From Stygiobacter sp. RIFOXYC2_FULL_38_25 (GTDB lineage: Bacteria > Bacteroidota > Ignavibacteria > Ignavibacteriales > Melioribacteraceae), in NCBI GenBank assembly GCA_001803165.1, contig MHAZ01000006.1:187428-251427 (forward strand): 64,000 bases of DNA, written 5' to 3'. Position numbers and translations under genes: made by a program. The notes under the pieces were generated by a model that worked only from the letters and a program-made list of their open reading frames with translations, made no database searches and was not told the DNA's origin. Shown here piece after piece: positions 26,407 to 34,644 of the stretch (the stretch's first letter is position 1; the number at the start of each line of letters is the position of its first letter).

Positions 26407-26639
26407 TCACTGCCAGAACTTGGTTTGCTCGGTTTTGTTCCCGAGCTCTTACCACTATTGTTTTTGTAATCAGTCTGATAAAAACCGGTTCCTTTAAAAA
26501 TTGGTGCCGACCCGGCTCCAATTAAACGTTTAACATTACCGGAACAAACCGGGCAAGTTGCAAGCGGTTCTTCACTTATTCTCTGGAAATGTTCGAAAGC
26601 ATGACCGCAATCCAGGCATTTATAATCGTATGTTGGCAT
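26388..26639 (-). CDS. FmdB-type zinc ribbon protein
   Basis: 83-residue putative regulatory protein of the FmdB/CxxC-CxxC-SSSS family. C8-x2-C11 and C29-x2-C32 form a zinc ribbon (MPTYDYKCLDCGHAFE, then ATCPVCSGNVKRLIG). GSAPIFKGTGFYQTDY is the conserved second half, followed by a serine/lysine-rich tail. The role of the family is poorly defined. It is convergent with the large peptidase-barrel gene, and its coding end lies inside their shared terminator. Confidence 0.88.
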   Translation of the reverse strand: MPTYDYKCLDCGHAFEHFQRISEEPLATCPVCSGNVKRLIGAGSAPIFKGTGFYQTDYKNNSGKSSGTKPSKPSSGSDEKKSG

Positions 26640-26755
26640 ATAACACTATTCTATTAATTAATGGCACCAAAAATATGAGAGCAATCTTTAGAAATCAAAC
26701 TTCTATCTTATTTAGCTAATATTTTGCATATTTGCCCCGAAAAATTTAAAGTGAT

Positions 26756-27418
26756 ATGAAAAGAAAACTACTGTTATCTCTCATCCTATTGTTTAGCATT
26801 ACAAGCTGCCTTGATTATACTCAAGTAACTACAATAAAGACAGACGGTACCGGAACCATGTTTATTCACTATTTTATGAAATGGTCAAGCCAAAGAGATT
26901 CCTCACTTGTTGAACAATTAGGCATTTTTAGTAAAGATTCAGTACAAAAGGAATTTTCTTCAGAGTTTAGCCATGTAAGCAATGTTGAGATTTACAAAGA
27001 TTACGCCGATAGTACGATTCATGGTAAAGTTGAACTATACTTTAATAGTCTTGATTCCCTCAACACAACTCCGGCTTTTAGAAAATCGCAATTATCAGTA
27101 AAGGACGGCGACCAAAATTCCAAAATATTCTCTCAGTTTATTCCCCCATTAGCAACTGGCTTTGGATTAGACAGCAAATCATTTGCTCTAACTTTCGTTT
27201 ATTATCTACCCGGAGAAATCCTTAGCCATAATGCCACGGAAGCTTATAGAAATAGGCTCACCTGGAAATATTCATTGGACGAAGTAGGAATGGGAAAATT
27301 CATTACAGCGTCTTACCGTCCATTTAAGCTAAAAGAGACCCCGGTTTGGATTTATATCATAGCACTTTTAGTGCTATTAGTTGTAATAGTTTACCTTTTT
27401 AGTAAAAGAATTAAGTAA
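26756..27418 (+). CDS. Membrane-anchored lipoprotein, LppM-like
   Basis: 220 residues. A lipoprotein signal is visible: MKRKLLLSLILLFSITSC with lipobox ITSC and the modified cysteine at 18. The C-terminus carries a transmembrane helix (PVWIYIIALLVLLVVIVYLF, ~195-214) and a basic end. The exposed middle has TTIKTDGTGTMFIHYFMKW, resembling the LppM/DUF3153 group of lipoproteins with a C-terminal helix; this is a loose resemblance. Function unknown. It is a single gene between the fmdB-type gene and prs. Confidence 0.7.
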   Translation: MKRKLLLSLILLFSITSCLDYTQVTTIKTDGTGTMFIHYFMKWSSQRDSSLVEQLGIFSKDSVQKEFSSEFSHVSNVEIYKDYADSTIHGKVELYFNSLDSLNTTPAFRKSQLSVKDGDQNSKIFSQFIPPLATGFGLDSKSFALTFVYYLPGEILSHNATEAYRNRLTWKYSLDEVGMGKFITASYRPFKLKETPVWIYIIALLVLLVVIVYLFSKRIK

Positions 27419-27448
27419 AAAAAGGACATTTTTACTTAGGTGGTTTAA

Positions 27449-27477
27449 TTGACACGCCATACTCAAATCTTTATATT
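27449..27477 (+). promoter_or_regulatory. Promoter upstream of prs
   Basis: TTGACA (27449-27454), 17-base spacer, TATATT (27472-27477). The predicted transcription start is near 27484, giving a leader of about 27 bases. It would drive prs-rplY-pth. Confidence 0.65.
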
Positions 27478-27510
27478 TGGCGACTAAAATTTTAACTAAA
27501 AACTTAGAGA

Positions 27511-28464
27511 GTGGCTGTGCATAGGCAACCATTGATTTTTTCGGGTAGTTCGACTAAAAAACTAACCCAAAAAATTTGTGAATATTTGAATCTTAGCCCC
27601 GGCAAAGTTGATGTTAAAACATTTAGCGATGGTGAAATTTGGGTTAAGTTCCAAGAAAACATTCGCGGGCGAGATTTATACATTGTACAATCAACAATGC
27701 CGCCTTCTGAAAACTTAATGGAACTTCTTATTATGCTGGATGCGGCTAAACGCGCCTCAGCTTCAAGAGTAACCGCTGTTCTTCCATATTTTGGTTATGC
27801 AAGGCAGGATAGAAAAGACCAGCCTCGTGTTGCAATTACAGCAAAGTTAGTGGCTAATTTAATTACTACTGCCGGTGCTGATAGAGTTATTACAATGGAT
27901 TTACACGCTGCTCAAATTCAAGGTTTTTTTGATATTCCATTTGATCACTTGTACGCATCACCGGTTTTTTCCGGTCTGTTTGCTGAAGAAGAGAGCGAAA
28001 ATTTAGTTGTAGTTTCGCCGGATGTAGGCGGTATTAAGTTAGCACGTTCTTATGCTAAAAGATTAAATGCCGGTCTTGTAGTTATTGATAAAAGACGCCC
28101 GAAGCATAATATTGTAGAGGTTATGCAGATTATTGGCGATGTAGCAAACAAAAATGTTCTTATTGTTGATGATCTGATTGATACCGGCGGCACCTTTGTT
28201 AACGCCGTTAATGCTCTTAAAGAAAGAGGTGCTCTAAATGTTTATGGTGCCGTATCCCATGCTCTACTTTCCGGTGATGCTGTAAATAAAATAAATCAAT
28301 CAGCATTAGCAAAACTTTATGTTACAGACAGCATTCCGTTGCACACTGGATCAGAAAAGATTGTTGTAAGAAGCGCTTCCGGCTTATTAGCCGAAGCAAT
28401 AATTAGATCAAATAGAAACGAATCAATCAGCTCTTTGTTTGAGATTGATAAGGATAAAAGTTAG
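27511..28464 (+). CDS. prs: Ribose-phosphate pyrophosphokinase
   Basis: Makes PRPP from ribose 5-phosphate and ATP for nucleotide, histidine and tryptophan synthesis. 317 residues, normal length. DLYIVQSTMPPSENLMELL, GYARQDRKDQPR, and the PRPP loop LIVDDLIDTGGTFVNA are diagnostic. The start is a GTG at 27511; a second GTG lies two codons later. The gene leads a run with rplY and pth, a common order. Confidence 0.96.
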   Translation: MAVHRQPLIFSGSSTKKLTQKICEYLNLSPGKVDVKTFSDGEIWVKFQENIRGRDLYIVQSTMPPSENLMELLIMLDAAKRASASRVTAVLPYFGYARQDRKDQPRVAITAKLVANLITTAGADRVITMDLHAAQIQGFFDIPFDHLYASPVFSGLFAEEESENLVVVSPDVGGIKLARSYAKRLNAGLVVIDKRRPKHNIVEVMQIIGDVANKNVLIVDDLIDTGGTFVNAVNALKERGALNVYGAVSHALLSGDAVNKINQSALAKLYVTDSIPLHTGSEKIVVRSASGLLAEAIIRSNRNESISSLFEIDKDKS

Positions 28465-28493
28465 AAAATTTATTTTTTGGGAGTAAGTAAGAA

Positions 28494-29129
28494 ATGTCCG
28501 AAATAAGCGTAAAAGCAGACAAAAGAACTAAATCTACAAAAGGTGTTGTCAATCAAGCTCGTAGAAATGGAACAGTACCTGGTATTTATTATTCAAAAGG
28601 CTCAGAACCGATTTCCCTTTTTGTAGCTGAAAGTTCTCTTAAACCACTTGTTTATACATCTGAGACACATCTTGTTAATTTACAGGTTGAAGATAAAGAG
28701 CTAAAAGCAATTCTAAAGAATATTCAGTTTGATCCTGTTACAGATAGAATCATTCATTGCGATTTCTTAGGCATCTCTGCCGATCAAGAAATTGAAATTG
28801 AAGTACCTGTTGCTATTGAAGGACAAGCTAAAGGTGTTAAGGAAGGTGGAATTGTTTCGCAAGCGATGCACAAATTGCGTGTTTCTTGCTTACCGGCCTT
28901 TATTCCAGAGCATATATTGCTAAATATTTCCGATTTAAGTCTCAATCAATCAATACATGTTAGAGATCTTAAATTAGAAAAAGTTAAAGTTCTACACGCT
29001 GATGATGCAATTATTGTTTCAATTAACTTACCGCGTGCTGCTCAAGAAGCAACAACAGCACTTCCAGGTGAAGAAGTTAAAGAACCTGAAGTTATTTCTA
29101 AGGGTAAACAAGCTGAAGAAGAGGAATAG
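28494..29129 (+). CDS. rplY: 50S ribosomal protein L25 (long, TL5/CTC type)
   Basis: 211-residue 5S rRNA-binding protein. Residues 1-~92 are the L25 domain (KGVVNQARRNGTVPGIYY). The rest is the TL5-type C-terminal domain (EIEVPVAIEGQAKGVKEGG, LPAFIPEHILLNISDL) and an acidic tail with EVKEPEVISKG. A GGGAG ribosome site precedes the ATG. Order prs-rplY-pth is frequent in bacteria. Confidence 0.95.
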   Translation: MSEISVKADKRTKSTKGVVNQARRNGTVPGIYYSKGSEPISLFVAESSLKPLVYTSETHLVNLQVEDKELKAILKNIQFDPVTDRIIHCDFLGISADQEIEIEVPVAIEGQAKGVKEGGIVSQAMHKLRVSCLPAFIPEHILLNISDLSLNQSIHVRDLKLEKVKVLHADDAIIVSINLPRAAQEATTALPGEEVKEPEVISKGKQAEEEE

Positions 29130-29136
29130 TTAAAAG

Positions 29137-29742
29137 TTGCGTGCAATTGTTGGACTTGGAAATCCGGGGAAGCGTTATGAGCTCACAAGGCATAATGTTG
29201 GGTTCATGGTTCTCGATAAATTTGCTGAAAAGTATAACCTCAGCTTTAGAAATACAGAATTTGATTATGTATTTTCGGAAGGTCGTGTTGACGATACTTC
29301 CGATTTTTTTTTGGTAAAGCCAACTACTTATATGAATATGAGTGGTGTGGCAATTGCCAGCTTTATGCGTACGCATAATCTTACACCCGAAGATATTATT
29401 GTTATTTATGATGATTTGAACTTGGAAGCTGGTAGAATTCGCCCAAGAAGATCCGGCAACGATGGTGGACACAACGGTGTTCGTTCGTTGATCGGACAGA
29501 TTCAGAGCGAAATGTTTCCGAGAATAAGATTTGGTATTGGAAGCAAGTTCGAAAAAGGCAAAATGATTGATTTTGTTCTTTCTCGTTTCTTAGATAGCGA
29601 ACTTAGATTGATTGAACCGCAAATAAGCATTACAATTGAATTGCTTGAACAGTTTGTACTTGGCGGTGTTCAGCATATGCTGGATTATTACAGCAAGCTT
29701 GCAAATCAAACAAATAGCCAAAACCAAATTCCAGGCTTATAA
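29137..29742 (+). CDS. pth: Peptidyl-tRNA hydrolase
   Basis: Releases tRNA from peptidyl-tRNA dropped by ribosomes. 201 residues. The opening VGLGNPGKRYELTRHNVGF carries the catalytic histidine and the tRNA-end binding asparagine, followed by KPTTYMNMSG, VIYDDLNLEAGRIRPR and GGHNGVRSL. The only suitable start is TTG at 29137, 7 bases after the rplY stop, since the family motif begins at the fourth codon. A perfect 10-bp AT-rich hairpin follows the gene. Confidence 0.95.
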   Translation: MRAIVGLGNPGKRYELTRHNVGFMVLDKFAEKYNLSFRNTEFDYVFSEGRVDDTSDFFLVKPTTYMNMSGVAIASFMRTHNLTPEDIIVIYDDLNLEAGRIRPRRSGNDGGHNGVRSLIGQIQSEMFPRIRFGIGSKFEKGKMIDFVLSRFLDSELRLIEPQISITIELLEQFVLGGVQHMLDYYSKLANQTNSQNQIPGL

Positions 29743-29766
29743 GTTTTTTTGTTCTTTAAATAAATA

Positions 29767-29797
29767 GCGAAAAATTCTAACTAACTTAATTTTTCGC
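29767..29797. other. Perfect AT-rich hairpin between pth and rpsF
   Basis: GCGAAAAATT (29767-29776) pairs exactly with AATTTTTCGC (29788-29797) around an 11-base loop. There is no separate T-run after it, so it is a weak terminator at best. It could be part of the leader of the ribosomal operon. Confidence 0.4.
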
Positions 29798-29868
29798 ACA
29801 ATCAAATAACCCTGCTTTTCTATAATGAAATAGAAAGGCCAAACGACCAAAGGGAGGTGAAACATCTC

Positions 29869-30258
29869 ATGAGAAAACGCACTTATGAAAGTGTTGTTCT
29901 TATCAACGCTGCACTCGAAGACGACCAAATCGAAGCAACTCTAAGCAAAATCCAGGATTCCATTACAAGCCATGGTGGTGAACTTATTGAAGTGGATAAA
30001 TGGGGACGCAAAAGATTAGCTTACCCGGTCAAAAAAGCGAAGAGCGGTTTTTACGCTATCTTCAGATTCAATTCTACTCCGGAACTAATTGCAACTTTAG
30101 AACGAAACTATCGTTTAGATGAAAACATCTATCGTTACTTAACTATCGTTTTGGATAAATTTGCATTAGAAGCCATAGCAAAGCAAAAAGAAGCAGCTAA
30201 GAACATTCTTATTGCTGAAGAGGCTCAAACACAAACAACCGAAAGTCAGAATAATTAA
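29869..30258 (+). CDS. rpsF: 30S ribosomal protein S6
   Basis: 129 residues from the ATG at 29869. The open frame could begin at a GTG at 29857, but that GTG is inside a strong ribosome-binding site (GGGAGGTGA, 29852-29860), so the ATG is chosen. YESVVLINAALEDDQ, DKWGRKRLAYPVKKAKSGFY and LERNYRLDENIYRYLTI are typical S6 blocks. The alanine/glutamate-rich tail is species-specific. It starts the conserved rpsF-ssb-rpsR-rplI group. Confidence 0.95.
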   Translation: MRKRTYESVVLINAALEDDQIEATLSKIQDSITSHGGELIEVDKWGRKRLAYPVKKAKSGFYAIFRFNSTPELIATLERNYRLDENIYRYLTIVLDKFALEAIAKQKEAAKNILIAEEAQTQTTESQNN

Positions 30259-30278
30259 TCAGTGTAACGGAGGTTACG

Positions 30279-30743
30279 ATGGCTGAACTTAAGATGCCGG
30301 AACTCAACAGTGTTATTGTTGCGGGCAACTTAACAAAGGATCCTGTATTTAGACAAACTTCAAATGGGACACCTGTTGTCAACTTTCACATTGCAGCTAA
30401 CAGAAGATATAAAGACAGCAGCAATCAGTGGCAAGAAGACGTATGCTATGTAGGTATTGTAGCATGGAATAAATTAGCAGATAGTTGTAAAGATAGACTT
30501 AAAAAAGGAAGCGCCGTATTAATTGACGGAGAGCTTCAGAGTAGAACATTCAAAACAGAAGACGGTAAGAATAGAACCATTGTTGAAATAAAAGCAAAGC
30601 GAATCCAATTCTTGAATAAAATTGCTAAAGCAGGTAATGGTGAAGATGTTGTCGTTGAATCTGATGATGCAGATTACGAGGACAACTCATTTGATAAATT
30701 CTTGACCGATGAAGAATCAGATTTAATGAAGGACAAGTCATGA
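30279..30743 (+). CDS. ssb: Single-stranded DNA-binding protein
   Basis: 154 residues with an OB fold (~1-112): [31 protein letters not shown], then [32 protein letters not shown] (each conserved). The tail is acidic ([13 protein letters not shown]) but does not end in the usual D-D-I/L-P-F tip; it ends in KDKS. The stop overlaps the rpsR ATG by 4 bases. It functions in replication and repair; lack of the tip would weaken partner recruitment if this is the main SSB. Confidence 0.92.
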   Translation: MAELKMPELNSVIVAGNLTKDPVFRQTSNGTPVVNFHIAANRRYKDSSNQWQEDVCYVGIVAWNKLADSCKDRLKKGSAVLIDGELQSRTFKTEDGKNRTIVEIKAKRIQFLNKIAKAGNGEDVVVESDDADYEDNSFDKFLTDEESDLMKDKS

Positions 30744-30973
30744 GGAATTCAACGAAGAATAACGCACCAACAAAGAAAGTAAAACGTACAATCGATGGTT
30801 ACATCGATTATAAAGATTCAAAAACGCTTCAGAGATTCCTGACCGACCAGGGAAAGATCATTCCCCGCAGAATCACAGGACTCACTGCAAAGCAGCACAG
30901 AGAACTTGTTACTGCTATTAAACGTGCCCGTCAATTGGCGATTTTACCATTTGTTTCTGAAGCAGTTAAATAG
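30740..30973 (+). CDS. rpsR: 30S ribosomal protein S18
   Basis: 77 residues. [55 protein letters not shown] is the conserved S18 core, split here by a short turn. It partners S6 on the platform of the small subunit, and the gene sits in the usual place between ssb and rplI with an ATGA overlap to ssb. Confidence 0.96.
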   Translation: MRNSTKNNAPTKKVKRTIDGYIDYKDSKTLQRFLTDQGKIIPRRITGLTAKQHRELVTAIKRARQLAILPFVSEAVK

Positions 30974-30983
30974 GAGTAGAGCG

Positions 30984-31427
30984 ATGAAAGTAATATTAAG
31001 AAAAAACTTCGACCAACTTGGTAAAGTAGGCGAAATTGTAAATGTAAAAGACGGCTATGCGAGAAATTTTTTAATTCCTCGCGGAGTAGCATATCAAGCA
31101 ACTCAAGGCAACATTCGCGCTTTAGAAGAAGAGAAGAAACAAATCCAGAAACGTGAAGTTAAAGAGCTTGAAGAAGCTCAGAAACTTGCCGCAGAAATGG
31201 AAAAAGTTTCTGTTACTATTCCGGTTAAAGTAGGCGAAGAAGAAAAGATTTTTGGTACCGTTACCAGCCAGATGATTGTTGACTCATTGAAAGAAAAAGG
31301 CTTTGATGTTGACAAGAGAAAAGTTGAAATAACCGAACCAATTAAATCTCTTGGTATTTATAGTGTTGTAGTTAAGCTTCATACAAATGTAACCGCAACC
31401 GTAAAAACTTGGGTTGTTCGCGAATAG
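30984..31427 (+). CDS. rplI: 50S ribosomal protein L9
   Basis: 147 residues from the ATG at 30984, preceded by TAGGAG. Upstream in-frame codons belong to the overlapping rpsR region and are not used. VILRKNFDQLGKVGEIVNVKDGYARNFLIPRG (N-terminal rRNA-binding domain) is joined by a long charged helix to a C-terminal domain (EEKIFGTVTSQMIVDSLKEKG). A terminator follows. Confidence 0.95.
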   Translation: MKVILRKNFDQLGKVGEIVNVKDGYARNFLIPRGVAYQATQGNIRALEEEKKQIQKREVKELEEAQKLAAEMEKVSVTIPVKVGEEEKIFGTVTSQMIVDSLKEKGFDVDKRKVEITEPIKSLGIYSVVVKLHTNVTATVKTWVVRE

Positions 31428-31443
31428 CAAAATCTTATCTCAG

Positions 31444-31470
31444 AAACCCCTATTTGTTAAGGGGTTTTTT
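31444..31470 (+). terminator. Terminator after rplI
   Basis: AAACCCC (31444-31450) pairs with GGGGTTT (31461-31467) around a 10-base AT loop, and the stem runs into T6. It ends the ribosomal group just 29 bases before secD. Confidence 0.85.
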
Positions 31471-31498
31471 AGACATTTTATAAACTAAACTAAGAATA

Positions 31499-33397
31499 AT
31501 GATGAAAGAACTGAGATTTAGACTAATACTTATCCTTGCTTTTATTGGTCTCAGCTTGTATCTCCTCTACCCTACATTCCAGGATTCTCAAAATTCCAAG
31601 AGTGTTTCTGAGGCACTTAAACCGGTTGAAGCAATGATTAAGAAGAATAATCCTGACCTAACCCCTAGTAAGGTTCAGGATATGATTGCATCTAAAAAGG
31701 ATAGTATTCTTTCTAACAATCCAGATTACAGAACCGCAAGAGAAAAGAGAATAAAACTTGGTCTCGATCTTCAAGGCGGAATGTATCTTGTTATGGAAGT
31801 TAATACTGCAAAGCTCCTTGAAAAATTAGCTAAAGATCCGGATCAACAGTACTTAGATATTTTGAAGAAAGCTGAAGCTGAATCAAAAGACTCCGAAGAA
31901 AATGTTGTTGGCATTTTAGCTAGAATGATGAAAGAAAAAGGAATTCGCATGAGCCGCTACTTTGGCTCTATCCGCGAAGATGACGCGCGCATTGTTGCAC
32001 GTTTACAAGAACAGGAAACAGATGCCGTAACACGCGCCATCGAAATTATTAGAAACAGAGTTGATCAATACGGTGTATCGGAACCAAGCATACAAAAACA
32101 AGGCTCAAGAAGAATTGTTATTGAATTGCCCGGCATTTCTAGAGAAGAAGAAGCTAGAAGACTTTTGCAAGGAAGAGCTTTACTCGAATTCAAACTTGTT
32201 AAGGATGCTTCTTTCGCTATCCCGATCATGAACAGAATTGATGAAGTTCTTGCCGGAAAAGTTACTGATTCTACTGCTACTGCAAAAACCGATAAAGCGA
32301 CAAATAAAAATCAAAAGCTCACAGATGAACAATTTGCTAAAGAACATCCTTTCTTTACAATTGCTAGATTAATTGATCCGCAAGGAAGAGTGGCTGATGC
32401 ATATGTAAAAGATATAGATAGAGCTAAGTTAAGCGGATTATTAGCTAGAGAAGAAGTAAAGAAAGTACTTCCCGATAACGTTGAGTTTCTCTATGATAAT
32501 CAGTCAATCACTGACCCTAATGGAGAAAAATTCTACCGAATGTATATGGTAAACAAAGAGGCGGAATTAACCGGCGGAGTAATTACAGATGCCCGTGCTG
32601 AAATTGATCAGACCACCGGCTCACCGGAAGTTACAATGCAGATGAACGGCGACGGCGCAAGAGAATGGTCAAGAATTACCGGCGCAAATATTGATAAACG
32701 TTGCGCAGTTGTATTAGATGGAAAAGTCTATACAGCACCAACAATTATTAATAAAATTCCAACCGGCAGTTCGAGAATTACCGGCAGTGCTAATATGGAT
32801 GAAGCAAAGCTTTTGGAAATTGTTCTTAAAGCCGGCGCTCTTCCAGCTCCTGTAGATATTATTGCTGAAAGCGCTGTTGGTCCATCTTTAGGACAAGATT
32901 CAATTTCGCAAGGATTTAACTCCGGATGGATTGGTTATTTAGTAGTAGCATTATTTATGATCTTCTACTACAAGACAGCCGGTTCATTTGCCGATCTTGG
33001 CGTTATCATGACCGTACTTTTAACATTTGGAGTTCTTTCAGCTTTCCATGCAACATTAACTTTGCCAGGTATAGCCGGTATAGTTCTCTCGATGGGTATG
33101 GCGGTAGATGCAAACGTTTTGATTTATGAAAGAATTAGAGAAGAACTTGCTTCCGGAAAAACTTTCAAAGCAGCAGTTGATGCCGGTTTTAAAGTTTCTC
33201 TCTCAGCTATCTTTGACTCTAACATCGTAACACTTTTAACCGGTATTATCCTCTATCAATTTGGCAGCGGTCCGGTTCAAGGTTTCGCATTAACACTTAT
33301 GATTGGTATAGTAACAAGCTTATTTAGTCAGCTTGTTTTGGTTAGAGTTATTTTCGATTATATAAACTCTAAAGGCTACAAAATAAATGTTGGTTAA
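31499..33397 (+). CDS. secD: Protein translocase subunit SecD
   Basis: 632-residue RND-like membrane protein that uses the proton-motive force to complete Sec-dependent export. One N-terminal helix (~residues 8-26), a large periplasmic P1 region with RIKLGLDLQGGMYLVMEV, and five C-terminal helices are seen. GMAVDANVLIYERIREEL is the signature in helix 4. Charge-rich inserts occur in the periplasmic part. ATG at 31499 is followed at once by a second ATG. SecF is encoded separately, unlike the SecDF fusion of many Bacteroidetes. Confidence 0.95.
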   Translation: MMKELRFRLILILAFIGLSLYLLYPTFQDSQNSKSVSEALKPVEAMIKKNNPDLTPSKVQDMIASKKDSILSNNPDYRTAREKRIKLGLDLQGGMYLVMEVNTAKLLEKLAKDPDQQYLDILKKAEAESKDSEENVVGILARMMKEKGIRMSRYFGSIREDDARIVARLQEQETDAVTRAIEIIRNRVDQYGVSEPSIQKQGSRRIVIELPGISREEEARRLLQGRALLEFKLVKDASFAIPIMNRIDEVLAGKVTDSTATAKTDKATNKNQKLTDEQFAKEHPFFTIARLIDPQGRVADAYVKDIDRAKLSGLLAREEVKKVLPDNVEFLYDNQSITDPNGEKFYRMYMVNKEAELTGGVITDARAEIDQTTGSPEVTMQMNGDGAREWSRITGANIDKRCAVVLDGKVYTAPTIINKIPTGSSRITGSANMDEAKLLEIVLKAGALPAPVDIIAESAVGPSLGQDSISQGFNSGWIGYLVVALFMIFYYKTAGSFADLGVIMTVLLTFGVLSAFHATLTLPGIAGIVLSMGMAVDANVLIYERIREELASGKTFKAAVDAGFKVSLSAIFDSNIVTLLTGIILYQFGSGPVQGFALTLMIGIVTSLFSQLVLVRVIFDYINSKGYKINVG

Positions 33398-33415
33398 CAT
33401 TAGGAGAAAAATTAA

Positions 33416-34555
33416 ATGAGACTTTTTGCAAACATAAATATCGATTTCATGGGTAAACGGTCGATATTCTTCCTCATTTCCGGTATTATCATTCTATTAG
33501 GAGTGATTAATATCGCGGTTAGAGGGCTTGCTTTTGGAATTGACTTCAAAGGCGGCACAGAAATCGCTCTCCAATTTGAAAAACCAATTGACATTTCTTT
33601 TGTTAGAAATCAAGTTGATAAAATTGGCTTGGGCGATGTTGAAGTAAAGACTTTTGGCGGCTCTACCGGAATTCTTTTAAGATCAGAATTACAAGAAATT
33701 CCGGCAACAGTATTGCCAAAGGTTAAATCGAGAATTGAAACACTAATAAATCAAAGTAATCCGGGAATTGAAAAGCAAGTTGTAACTTCTTCTTCCAGTT
33801 CCATTACTTATTCATTTGCAGATTCGCTGACTGCCGAAAAAGTTAGTAACCAACTTTTTTCTGCGGGTTTTCAAACAACAGTGGCTGCTGACGACGCTAC
33901 AGGGAAAAGTGTTGTAGTTCGTTTAGGTATTGCTGATTGGCTTAAGGATAACTTGACCGAAAAGTTTAAAGACAATCCTTTTGTAGTACAAAAAGAAGAT
34001 AAAGTTGGACCTAAAGTAGGACAGGAATTGAAAACCGACGCTGTAATTGCTGTTGCTCTCGCGTTGATCGTAATTCTTCTCTACATCGGTTTCCGCTTTA
34101 AGTTTTCTTTCGCTATCGGAGCAGTTATTGCTCTCTTCCACGACGTGTTAATTACACTGAGCTTATTCTCAATCCTGTATGGTGTTATTCCAGGATTAAA
34201 CTTAGAAGTAACGCTAACAGTGGTTGCGGCATTTTTAACTCTTATCGGTTATTCAATGAACGATACTGTGGTTGTCTTTGATAGAGTTAGAGAACACTTG
34301 AAGATTCACAAAACCATTCCTCTTGAAGAAAACATGAACCGTGCTATTAACAATACTTTCAGCCGTACAATCATAACCGGTCTTTCAACCATGTTTATGA
34401 TTATCATCCTTATCATTATGGGCGGCGAGGTTTTACGCGGTTTTGCCTTCGCGTTATTTGTTGGAATGATTACCGGCACTTACTCTTCTATTTTCGTAGC
34501 AAGTGCATTTGTACTTGAATATGCAAATAGAACAAAGAGTAAAGTAACCTTCTAG
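33416..34555 (+). CDS. secF: Protein translocase subunit SecF
   Basis: 379 residues; partner of SecD. The N-terminal INIDFMGKRSIFFLISGIIILLG helix is followed by the periplasmic motif GLAFGIDFKGGTEI. Five C-terminal helices follow, with GYSMNDTVVVFDRVREHL. An AGGAGA ribosome site precedes the ATG, and 18 bases separate it from secD. A bidirectional terminator follows. Confidence 0.96.
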   Translation: MRLFANINIDFMGKRSIFFLISGIIILLGVINIAVRGLAFGIDFKGGTEIALQFEKPIDISFVRNQVDKIGLGDVEVKTFGGSTGILLRSELQEIPATVLPKVKSRIETLINQSNPGIEKQVVTSSSSSITYSFADSLTAEKVSNQLFSAGFQTTVAADDATGKSVVVRLGIADWLKDNLTEKFKDNPFVVQKEDKVGPKVGQELKTDAVIAVALALIVILLYIGFRFKFSFAIGAVIALFHDVLITLSLFSILYGVIPGLNLEVTLTVVAAFLTLIGYSMNDTVVVFDRVREHLKIHKTIPLEENMNRAINNTFSRTIITGLSTMFMIIILIIMGGEVLRGFAFALFVGMITGTYSSIFVASAFVLEYANRTKSKVTF

Positions 34556-34596
34556 TAGTTAGTATTGAGTAATTAGTAGTTAGACTTAGTAGATAA

Positions 34597-34627
34597 AAAA
34601 AAACCGGCTTATTAGCCGGTTTTTTTA
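34597..34627. terminator. Bidirectional terminator between secF and the phosphatase cluster
   Basis: AAACCGGCT / AGCCGGTTT stem with short TTATT-type loop; A-run on the left and T7 on the right allow it to terminate secF (plus) and the convergent phosphatase operon (minus). Confidence 0.85.
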
Positions 34628-34644
34628 TTGTGTCGAAAACAATT

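Noticed and set aside
27412-27438. AT-rich hairpin AAGTAAAAA/TTTTTACTT after the lipoprotein gene as terminator
   Set aside because: No T-run follows the stem and the pairing is almost only A-T; kept out of the feature list.
29857-29868. S6 start at GTG 29857
   Set aside because: The GTG lies inside the ribosome-binding site; ATG 29869 gives the normal S6 N-terminus.
29743-29868. S6:S18-binding leader upstream of rpsF
   Set aside because: A hairpin is present, but I could not find the bulged CCG element expected for that leader.
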